DNA of 8,943 nt from Candidatus Bathyarchaeota archaeon (GTDB lineage: Archaea; Thermoproteota; Bathyarchaeia; Hecatellales; Hecatellaceae). The stretch is taken from contig DAOVDL010000017.1 of the NCBI GenBank assembly GCA_030669485.1, forward strand, positions 1-8,943. Reading direction: 5' to 3'. The notes beneath the pieces are model-generated. The model made no database searches. It was not told where the DNA came from and saw nothing but the letters and a program-made list of their open reading frames with translations. The position numbers and the translations under genes are program-made. Positions 1 to 4,845 of this stretch are shown here, piece after piece (the first letter of the stretch is position 1; each line of letters starts with the position of its first letter).

Positions 1-2
1 AG

Positions 3-101
3 TCTTTAAGAAGAGCTCAAACTGATGTGAAAGCTGGCAGTATACATTCTTTAAAGAACGTTGAGGATTTAGAGAAACTTTTGAAAAGTGATTATTGCTG
101 A
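3..101 (+). CDS. 3' end of a small antitoxin-like protein (partial)
   Basis: Only the last 32 residues are present. The frame is open from base 3 and ends at a TGA at 99-101. The visible tail is charged and helical (AQTDVKAGSIHSLKNVEDL, then EKLLKSDYC). The 'D-V-K-x-G ... S-x-x-x-V-E-D-L' layout recalls the C-terminal ends of RelB/Phd-type antitoxins, which end in a toxin-binding helix. That resemblance is from memory and weak, because the DNA-binding part lies outside the window. No toxin gene follows on the same strand; the next gene is a PIN gene facing the other way, with its stop only 18 bases away. This protein is therefore either the antitoxin of a toxin gene to the left or a leftover antitoxin. 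Confidence 0.5.
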   Translation, partial: SLRRAQTDVKAGSIHSLKNVEDLEKLLKSDYC

Positions 102-119
102 ATGGTGATTGTATTTCCT

Positions 120-512
120 CTAAACTGTTATGGTATGTATCCCTAATTTTTCAGCTATTTTTGCTTGCCTCCGGTCTGAGGTTATGAGCGGGGTTTTCAG
201 GGTTTTAGCCAGAGCCACATATAGGGCGTCATAAATGGTTATGTTGTTACTGAACGCTATTCTTACAGCCTCATCCATATGTATTCTCTCATCTTCGATT
301 CTGACAGTTTTTTCAGTCAGCTCCTTCAGGGCTTCAAGCATAGACTCAGCTCTCTCAGCATCTCCCTTGGTTCTTCTCCAAACCACATTTGCAGCCTCTT
401 TGACGATGAGGTCTACCGATACGGTGCCTTCTCTAAGGTGTTCTAGAACGCTTTCCCAGCCGTCCTCTTTTAGGAGGAGTTTAGCTAGGGCTGAAGCGTC
501 AATGGCTTTCAC
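120..512 (-). CDS. vapC: VapC-like PIN-domain ribonuclease (toxin)
   Basis: A 130-residue protein of typical VapC length. The PIN-domain acidic residues that bind metal are all recognisable: Asp5 in KAIDASALAK, Glu39 in IVKEAANVV, Asp95 in IYDALYVALA and Asp113 in LITSDRRQ. VapC toxins are Mg2+-dependent endoribonucleases that cut tRNA or rRNA and are held inactive by a VapB antitoxin. The start is GTG at 512; no stronger upstream start is present. A vapB normally sits just upstream on the same strand. Here that space is taken by a divergent gene starting at 555, and no antitoxin-like ORF is visible on the minus strand. It is thus an orphan VapC, or it is restrained by a distant or convergent partner. 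The family call is firm; the RNA target is unknown. Confidence 0.9.
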   Translation of the reverse strand: MKAIDASALAKLLLKEDGWESVLEHLREGTVSVDLIVKEAANVVWRRTKGDAERAESMLEALKELTEKTVRIEDERIHMDEAVRIAFSNNITIYDALYVALAKTLKTPLITSDRRQAKIAEKLGIHTITV

Positions 513-554
513 GGTCCCGCCTCACAAGCTTCTCAGCTGTTCCTCTGGGCGCAG

Positions 555-914
555 ATGGGGCGCCCTCCAAACCACAACGCTAAAACCGCGCGGATAACCT
601 TCATTCCGAAACCCAGTCAGGAGGAGAAGGCCCGAGCCTTCAAGGAGATCTGCGCCAGAGACGGCTTAACCGCCAGCGAGGAACTGTACGTGAAGATTGA
701 AGAATGGTTAGTTGAGCACAACTATCCGCCCGGCAACCCTCAGACCCTGCTCTTCCGCCCCCCTGCAGCTAGGTCTCAGCCTCCAAACTGGTGTGAAACC
801 TGCAAGGGCTATATCTGTCCGAAGCATATTGAGGAATGCAAGGCGAAGGGGCATAGATTGCTTTTCAAGTCTTCAGGGGCAGGTAAGGGGTGGTGTGTTT
901 TCTGTGGCACATGA
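555..914 (+). CDS. Small protein with RHH-like N-terminus and C-terminal Cys/His zinc-binding module
   Basis: A 119-residue soluble protein not assigned to a named family. Residues about 12-56 read as a short strand (ARITFIP) and two helices, separated by a 'DGLTASE' turn. This is the pattern of a ribbon-helix-helix (CopG/MetJ-type) DNA-binding fold. A Pro-rich linker follows (about 58-77), then a dense set of metal ligands: Cys80, Cys83, Cys88, His91, Cys95, His100, Cys114 and Cys117, enough for two zinc ions. The CxxC...CxxH...C...H part resembles B-box/AN1-like fingers by spacing only. Start ATG 555 is the only canonical start after the in-frame stop at 492-494, but no clear SD precedes it. 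A DNA-binding or regulatory role is inference. It heads a run of three small genes and is divergent from the vapC gene 42 bases away. Confidence 0.75.
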   Translation: MGRPPNHNAKTARITFIPKPSQEEKARAFKEICARDGLTASEELYVKIEEWLVEHNYPPGNPQTLLFRPPAARSQPPNWCETCKGYICPKHIEECKAKGHRLLFKSSGAGKGWCVFCGT

Positions 915-933
915 GGCGAGATGACCCTTGAGG

Positions 934-1038
934 GTGAACTGTCCTAGATGCGGCAAATTCTGCCACTACAACCCTGAAACCCAGCGGTACGAATGTAAAT
1001 GGTGCACCAAGAAGAAGAGGGGAGGCAAAGCAAAATAG
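934..1038 (+). CDS. 34-residue zinc-ribbon miniprotein
   Basis: A very short ORF beginning with GTG (alternative TTG at 928) and ending in TAG at 1036-1038. Its product carries two Cys pairs, CPRC (3-6) and CKWC (21-24), with an extra Cys10-His11 between them and a basic tail (KKKRGGKAK). CxxC-x14-CxxC is a classic zinc-ribbon layout, which makes chance unlikely at this length. It starts 19 bases after the previous gene's stop and its end overlaps the next gene, so the three probably form one transcript. A weak purine-rich site (GAGGCGAG, 913-920) precedes it. A role as a nucleic-acid-binding or regulatory ribbon is inference. The TAG sits in the tetranucleotide ATAG, next to a strong SD that seems to serve the following gene. 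Confidence 0.65.
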   Translation: MNCPRCGKFCHYNPETQRYECKWCTKKKRGGKAK

Positions 1039-1268
1039 CTGCCCTGAAAGAACCTGGGAAACCCCCCACAGCACCCAACCAGAAGCCTGAGAAGACCAGG
1101 TCGGTGAGCTTCGAATGCCCCCACAGCCTCCTCAAACTCATCCAACAGTACCGAGAGGGAAACCCCGGCTACAGCCTCAGCCAAGCCATCCGCAGCTTGA
1201 TAACATTAGGGTTAAGCGTTAAGAGCTACACCCCAGAAAACGTGAAGAAAGCACAAGGAATCAAATAG
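999..1268 (+). CDS. Small RHH-like protein, probable DNA-binding
   Basis: Up to 89 residues. The first ~30 residues are Pro/Lys-rich and look unstructured. Residues 33-76 then give a strand (TRSVSFECP), a helix (HSLLKLIQQYREG) and a second helix with a hydrophobic pattern (SLSQAIRSLITLGLSV). This matches a ribbon-helix-helix fold, usually a dimeric DNA-binding regulator or antitoxin. Which is it here is not decidable from sequence. The 5' end is uncertain. ATG 999 lies deep inside the zinc-ribbon gene and has no SD. A strong SD (GGGGAGG, 1019-1025) sits 9 bases before an in-frame ATA at 1035 that overlaps the previous stop, suggesting initiation there (77 residues). The fold-bearing part is the same either way. 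Confidence 0.7.
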   Translation: MVHQEEEGRQSKIAALKEPGKPPTAPNQKPEKTRSVSFECPHSLLKLIQQYREGNPGYSLSQAIRSLITLGLSVKSYTPENVKKAQGIK

Positions 1269-1364
1269 CTTATGTATAGATGGTTAGTTCCTCAATTTAG
1301 CGGTGAAGAGAGATAAAAATCGCGAATTAGAGATATGCCAATGAGTAATGGCCGTAATGAAGAT

Positions 1365-1391
1365 GGCAAATGTGGCGAAAGTGGCAAACAG
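1365..1391 (+). repeat. Three imperfect 9-bp tandem repeats
   Basis: GGCAAATGT, GGCGAAAGT and GGCAAACAG follow one another directly. They lie in the 178-base gap between two convergent genes. The repeats are within a 22-codon ORF (ATG 1348 to TAG) that reads M-A-V-M-K-M-A-N-V-A-K-V-A-N, but I see no SD or family match to support translation. Just downstream are a perfect 10-bp palindrome, GGCTATAGCC (1398-1407), and an inverted pair GCCTAC/GTAGGC (1405-1410, 1435-1440), which could form a weak hairpin at the 3' end of the minus-strand PIN transcript. No function is claimed. Confidence 0.35.
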
Positions 1392-1446
1392 TGAGCTGGC
1401 TATAGCCTACTTATAGTTTGAATTACTAGTTTTCGTAGGCAGAAAT

Positions 1447-1884
1447 TCATATTCCTAATGATTCTTTTGGTAGATAATCTACAGATATCTTCTCTTTTCT
1501 TGCCACGTTTCTTAATGGGAGATCTGTTGAGAATAATGTTGCATTTTCATGTTTGGCTATTGAAATAAGATATGAATCTATAGAGGATATTCCAAATTTT
1601 CTATATTGGTTGCGTATGTGTCCTGAGTAAAAAGAGAGGTTATCGTCCTCTTTTCTTGGAATTAACCTAGAGTTATCGAGACATTTAATTCTAAATATGT
1701 AAGTTCTAGCTTCGTCTTGCCCGTAAGATCGTTCCAATTTAAAGAATATCTCTGCTATTTGAGGCTCGTTTAAGAGCAATATATCCTTGCCAGATTTTAT
1801 CAGACGCCATTTAGCCGCCCATTTTTCAGGTAGTTTGTCTTTATAAATAGCGTGGTGTACCATTGTATCGAAGAGGAATTTCAA
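1447..1884 (-). CDS. PIN-domain ribonuclease, toxin of a two-gene module
   Basis: A 145-residue protein starting with TTG at 1884. It has the PIN layout: Asp6 in KFLFDTMVHH, Glu45 in PQIAEIFFKL, Asp103 in SSIDSYLISIA and Asp121 in LFSTDLPLRN. These would form the metal-binding site of a single-strand RNA endonuclease. It diverges from the vapC at the left end (longer, different loop between the first and second acidic residues), so the two are not recent copies. It follows a 53-residue gene by 9 bases on the same strand; a GAGGA site near that gene's stop (1898-1902) could drive its translation. The arrangement, small gene first and PIN second, is that of a vapBC-type toxin-antitoxin operon. 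The PIN call is firm; toxin activity is inferred. Confidence 0.85.
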   Translation of the reverse strand: MKFLFDTMVHHAIYKDKLPEKWAAKWRLIKSGKDILLLNEPQIAEIFFKLERSYGQDEARTYIFRIKCLDNSRLIPRKEDDNLSFYSGHIRNQYRKFGISSIDSYLISIAKHENATLFSTDLPLRNVARKEKISVDYLPKESLGI

Positions 1885-1893
1885 AGAGTTACT

Positions 1894-2055
1894 TCAATCC
1901 TCTTCAGATAATTTTACTTTCTTAAGTTTTATTTCCCCATTTTTATTGCAAGCGTAGGTAAACTCTTTTCCAGATTTAGAGATTATCATACAGGACCCTG
2001 GCTCAAGCTTCTCATATATCGGCTCTTCTTTTTCCTTTGTCTTTGCTTTACTCAT
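1894..2055 (-). CDS. 53-residue putative antitoxin partner of the PIN protein
   Basis: Read from the minus strand: ATG at 2055, TGA at 1894-1896. The product has a Lys/Glu-rich start (MSKAKTKEKEEP), a middle with a Gly-containing turn (YEKLEPGSCMIISKSGKE), then FTYACNKNGEIKLKKVKL and an acidic end (SEED). It looks mostly beta-stranded and does not resemble the RHH, AbrB or Phd folds that usually form VapB antitoxins. The two Cys are 14 residues apart (Cys22 and Cys36), so they do not suggest a zinc site. It is placed just ahead of the PIN gene, with a 9-base gap, where an antitoxin is expected. A GGTAAC site at 2061-2066 lies 5 bases before the start. Function is inferred from position only; I recognise no family. 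Confidence 0.6.
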   Translation of the reverse strand: MSKAKTKEKEEPIYEKLEPGSCMIISKSGKEFTYACNKNGEIKLKKVKLSEED

Positions 2056-2061
2056 TTATTG

Positions 2062-2078
2062 TTACCTTGATATGGTAA
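2062..2078. promoter_or_regulatory. Inverted repeat just upstream of the toxin-antitoxin pair
   Basis: TTACC (2062-2066) and GGTAA (2074-2078) form a perfect 5-bp inverted repeat around a 7-base spacer, directly before the start of the 53-residue gene. Toxin-antitoxin operons are commonly autoregulated by binding such sites. The repeat is short and could be chance; part of it would also act as the ribosome binding site. Confidence 0.3.
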
Positions 2079-2170
2079 TTATTTTCGTTGAATATTAGCC
2101 TTTTCAAAGACTGATTCAACTAGCAAACAGCAAAAAAGAACTGGCAGCTAACGGCAATTTAAATTCATAA

Positions 2171-2190
2171 ATGCTTACATATGCAAGTAT
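2171..2190. promoter_or_regulatory. Imperfect 20-bp palindrome in the divergent region (possible operator)
   Basis: The 20 bases centred on CATATG (2178-2183) pair with their own reverse complement at 8 of 10 positions (ATgCTTaCATATGcAAGtAT, lower case marking mismatches). It lies in an AT-rich stretch between the minus-strand toxin-antitoxin pair and the plus-strand rsb operon. It could bind a dimeric regulator acting on either side. No binding protein can be named. Confidence 0.35.
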
Positions 2191-2285
2191 TTACAACTTT
2201 TTTCGATATGGCCTTTAATCGGTCAGAATATAACCAATTCTCACCGTAGAAGTTCGCAATATGCTGTTTAGGTCAGTTTTAACAA

Positions 2286-2295
2286 GTTTTATATC
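2286..2295 (+). promoter_or_regulatory. Candidate TATA box for the rsb operon
   Basis: GTTTTATATC is preceded by purine-rich AACAA (2281-2285), a plausible BRE. Transcription would begin near 2318-2322, giving a leader of about 150 bases before rsbR. That leader holds two short ORFs: 2342-2410 (22 codons) and 2407-2472 (21 codons). They overlap as GTGA, and the second overlaps the rsbR start as TAATG. The rest of the 2056-2471 gap shows no other recognisable gene. Confidence 0.4.
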
Positions 2296-2471
2296 GGCAT
2301 TGTGAGGTTACACTATTTGTGGGCAGTTACAGACCTCTGAAATGTTTAGGGTTGCCGCTGAACAGAGTGGGTTAAAGATGGGTATCTCGGATAGTTTAGG
2401 AGGGATGTGAAGGAATTGTTTGGAAGGAAGAGTGTAATGTTCCAATGTAGAGTAGGGGAGGTGAAACTGTA

Positions 2472-3320
2472 ATGGTGAATAGGTTGACCACTGCCGAGCT
2501 GTTAAAGGAGAAAGAGGTCGACTTACTCAAGGCTTGGCGAGGGGAGGTTCGCATTGCTGCAGGCCGCACCTTCCAGTTGATGACCGAGGCTCAATTCGAT
2601 GAACAGGCCCGCAAGTTTCTAGCTGATTTCGTTGCTGCCATCTCCTCAGAGAGGTACGACGACCTAAGTATACCCGAATATGTGAAGGTGAAAGGAAACC
2701 TAGCGGAGATCAGCGCCAACCGAGCCAAGCAAGGGTTCACCCCCACCGAAACAGCCACCTTCATCTTCAGCCTCAAAAACACCATCCTCCAATATCTCCA
2801 AGACTACATCAAAGACCCTAAAGTACTGAACACCGAAGCCATAGTAATTACCAAGATACTAGATCAGCTGGGCCTATACACCTTCGAAATCTACATGAAA
2901 ACTCGGGAGGACATCATCAACAGTCAGAAAATGTCACTTGAGTACTCAACCCCCACAGTTCTGGTTTGGAGTAACCTGGTGCTGTTCCCGCTGCTGGGAG
3001 TCTTGGACACTGCCCGGATGAAGCAGCTCACAGAAACTATGCTTCAAGGTATAATTCAAAATCAGGCAGAAGTAGTGATCGTGGACTTGACCGGTATCTC
3101 TGCCGTGGACACGAAGACTGTGCACAGACTCCTCCAGATTATTCAGTCTGCGAAGCTGATGGGCTCCGAAGTCATCTTCACGGGTATAACCCCCGCCGTC
3201 GCGGAGACGATGGTGCGGCTAGGCGTTGAGTTGGGAGGGCTCACTACGCTTCGAGAGCTGCGTGAAGGCATCGAGTATGCTTTCAAGGTTATGAAGCTCA
3301 AAGTGGTAAAGGAAGAGTAA
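2472..3320 (+). CDS. rsbR: RsbR-like stressosome scaffold/sensor (RsbRD-like N-terminus + STAS)
   Basis: 282 residues, close to Bacillus RsbR proteins (about 270-280). Residues 1-150 form an all-helical N-terminal region of the RsbR sensor type, then a short linker, then a STAS domain (about 160-275). In the STAS domain VLDT puts Thr180 and AVDT puts Thr214, 34 residues apart. This equals the spacing of the two RsbT phosphorylation sites in B. subtilis RsbRA (Thr171, Thr205), so both sites appear conserved. RsbR and RsbS build the stressosome core that holds RsbT until a signal arrives. The N-terminal region contains no His and no Cys, so His-ligated heme or a Cys-based redox switch is not expected. 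Start ATG 2472 has an excellent SD (GGAGGTGA, 2457-2464). It is first in the rsbRSTX run. Confidence 0.9.
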   Translation: MVNRLTTAELLKEKEVDLLKAWRGEVRIAAGRTFQLMTEAQFDEQARKFLADFVAAISSERYDDLSIPEYVKVKGNLAEISANRAKQGFTPTETATFIFSLKNTILQYLQDYIKDPKVLNTEAIVITKILDQLGLYTFEIYMKTREDIINSQKMSLEYSTPTVLVWSNLVLFPLLGVLDTARMKQLTETMLQGIIQNQAEVVIVDLTGISAVDTKTVHRLLQIIQSAKLMGSEVIFTGITPAVAETMVRLGVELGGLTTLRELREGIEYAFKVMKLKVVKEE

Positions 3321-3327
3321 GACTGAA

Positions 3328-3723
3328 ATGAGCGGAAGAAGCCCTGTGAAAGAAACTGAAACAGTTCCAATATTGAAGGTAGAGGACGTCCTTTTAGCCA
3401 CTCCTCAATGGCCGATCCACGACAGGATGGCGGTACAGTTCAGAGAAAACATACTCGAAAACCTCACAAAAACCAGAGCCAAAGGGCTGATCTTAGATAT
3501 TGGCTCTATCGACATCGTGGACAGTTTCTTAGGACGAATAATCGGCGAAATCGCGGAGTCAGCAACCCTGATGGGGACAACCGTGGTGGTAATAGGGATT
3601 AACCCCAGTGTGGCCATAACAATAGTTGAGATGGGATTCACCTTCAAAGGCGTCCACATGGCCCTCAACATGGAGAAAGGATTGGCGTTCCTCCGCAAAC
3701 AACAAGAAAAGCAAGTTGACTGA
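3328..3723 (+). CDS. rsbS: RsbS-like STAS-domain scaffold/antagonist
   Basis: 131 residues, essentially a single STAS domain. The signature is IDIVDSFLGR with Ser66, which matches the phosphorylated serine of B. subtilis RsbS (Ser59 in a near-identical VDSF context). A second hallmark follows, TVVVIGINPSVAITIVEMG, typical of the STAS strand-helix pair. In bacteria, unphosphorylated RsbS binds and sequesters RsbT; phosphorylation of this Ser by RsbT frees the kinase. The gene starts 7 bases after the rsbR stop, with GGAAGAG (3311-3317) as a moderate SD. Its end overlaps the likely rsbT start by 8 bases, so translation is probably coupled. It is a few residues longer at the N-terminus than Bacillus RsbS (~120), so a slightly later start is possible. 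Confidence 0.9.
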   Translation: MSGRSPVKETETVPILKVEDVLLATPQWPIHDRMAVQFRENILENLTKTRAKGLILDIGSIDIVDSFLGRIIGEIAESATLMGTTVVVIGINPSVAITIVEMGFTFKGVHMALNMEKGLAFLRKQQEKQVD

Positions 3724-4120
3724 GTTGGCTGAAGAATCAATCGAAACCACCATAGAGAAAGAGCCGGATATAGTGACTGCTCGAGTGAAAGCGAAAGCCA
3801 TGGCTGAAGAGCTGGGCTTCGGTCTTGCAGACCAGACACGCATCGCAACAGCGGTCTCCGAGCTTACTAGAAATGCCCTTCAATACGGAGGCAAGGGGAA
3901 AGCAACAATCACACCCAGAAACAATCCTAAAGGGCTAGAGATTGTTGTCATGGACCACGGTCCAGGCATAGAGAACGTTGAACTAGCCATGCGGGACGGC
4001 TACAGCACAACTAGCGGTCTCGGCTTCGGGCTGGGCGGCGCAAAGAGGCTGATGGACGAATTCAAGATTGAAACTAAGCTGGGGAAAGGAACCACCATAA
4101 CTGTGAAGAAGTGGCTGTGA
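3716..4120 (+). CDS. rsbT: RsbT-like serine/threonine switch kinase (GHKL ATPase fold)
   Basis: 134 residues from TTG 3716 (TTG 3725 also possible). The frame is open further upstream, but family length (RsbT ~133 residues) and alignment of the N-terminus support the later start. The ATP site is intact: N box with Glu49 and Asn53 (SELTRNALQYGGKG), G1 box MDHGPGI with Asp80, then the glycine-rich lid G-Y-S-T-T-S-G-L-G-F-G-L-G-G and AKRLMDEF. The close is GKGTTITVKKWL, as in RsbT. The segment ELGFGLADQTRIATAVSEL is strikingly RsbT-like. In Bacillus, RsbT phosphorylates RsbS and RsbR, then leaves to activate an output phosphatase (RsbU). No RsbU gene is in this window. The gene overlaps rsbS by 8 bases and rsbX by 4, so stoichiometric, coupled expression is likely. 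Confidence 0.92.
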   Translation: MTELAEESIETTIEKEPDIVTARVKAKAMAEELGFGLADQTRIATAVSELTRNALQYGGKGKATITPRNNPKGLEIVVMDHGPGIENVELAMRDGYSTTSGLGFGLGGAKRLMDEFKIETKLGKGTTITVKKWL

Positions 4121-4740
4121 AAGAAGTGAGGTTTGGGGTTGTATGCAGACCACGTATCGGTGAGAGGAAGAATGGTGACGGCTACCTCATCAAGGAGTGG
4201 GATGGTCAAACGTTGATGGTGGTGGCGGATGGGCTTGGACACGGCGAAGAGGCATCCGCCGCGTCGCAGAGCGCACTAGAATACATAGCGGAAAACTTCG
4301 CAAAAGACATTGAAGAGACTGTGAAAGACTGCGACCAACACTTAAGACATACCAGAGGCGCCGTGGTCGGGCTCGTTCGAGTTGACAGGAAAAATTTCGC
4401 GCTGACCTATCTGGGTGTTGGCAATATCGATATAAGAGTGAAGAGTGAGCCATCCATCCATCCGTTCTCCAGAGACGGTATAGTAGGACTGAACATAAGG
4501 AACATGAAAAAGCAGGTGTATCGATACAAGTCCCTAAGCTTCATAGCGTTAAATTCTGACGGCATATCCAGCAGATACGACCTGTCAAACCATCTTAAGC
4601 TTCTGGAAGAGCCGCAACAGGCAGCCGAACATATTGCCCGCACATGGGGAAAAGAAAACGACGATGCAACTATATTGATCGGGGTGGAAACAGCTGGAAC
4701 CCGAAAACTAGAAAAGGATAAAACGAATGTCACTTCCTAA
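4117..4740 (+). CDS. rsbX: RsbX-like PP2C/SpoIIE-family phosphatase
   Basis: 207 residues from GTG 4117 (GTG 4111 is an alternative; 209 residues), close to Bacillus RsbX (199). Metal-binding positions of the PP2C fold are visible: Asp21 in NGDGYLIKE, Asp38-Gly39 in VVADGLGHGEEAS, Asp148 in LNSDGISS and Asp182-Asp183 in ENDDATILIG. It has no extra sensor domain, which separates it from RsbU and SpoIIE. Stressosome phosphatases of this kind remove phosphate from RsbS and RsbR and so reset the complex after a stimulus. GTG 4117 overlaps the rsbT stop as GTGA, a standard coupled junction. The last ~17 residues are charged and probably disordered. A T-run follows the stop, consistent with the operon ending here or with reduced read-through. 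Confidence 0.88.
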   Translation: MKEVRFGVVCRPRIGERKNGDGYLIKEWDGQTLMVVADGLGHGEEASAASQSALEYIAENFAKDIEETVKDCDQHLRHTRGAVVGLVRVDRKNFALTYLGVGNIDIRVKSEPSIHPFSRDGIVGLNIRNMKKQVYRYKSLSFIALNSDGISSRYDLSNHLKLLEEPQQAAEHIARTWGKENDDATILIGVETAGTRKLEKDKTNVTS

Positions 4741-4779
4741 CTTCTTTTTACCATGTTTATTTACTCACTTGTAAAGAAG
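4741..4779 (+). terminator. T-run and weak inverted repeat after rsbX
   Basis: CTTCTTTTTA begins right after the rsbX stop, and archaeal transcription often ends at such T-runs. CTTCTTT (4741-4747) can pair with AAAGAAG (4773-4779). The same stretch has TTTATTTA (4756-4763), which could be a weak TATA element for the histidine kinase gene. Both roles are tentative. Confidence 0.35.
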
Positions 4780-4845
4780 CGTTGAACAGATGGAGTGTGA
4801 AGCTAGCCAGCCCACCATACCGAGCACAAGCAGATGGAGGGGAAG

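Noticed and set aside
235..597. 120-codon plus-strand ORF over the vapC gene
   Set aside because: It is antisense to a clear PIN-domain gene, Ser-rich, and ends inside the real gene at 555.
1348..1416. 22-codon ORF with repeated V-A-K/N units
   Set aside because: The pattern comes from three 9-bp DNA repeats; no SD and no family match.
3626..3715. Longer N-terminus for RsbT
   Set aside because: The added 30 residues are the out-of-frame image of the rsbS C-terminus; RsbT family length fits TTG 3716.
3405..3848. 147-codon minus-strand ORF over rsbS/rsbT
   Set aside because: Antisense to two well-recognised genes; low-complexity composition and no motif.
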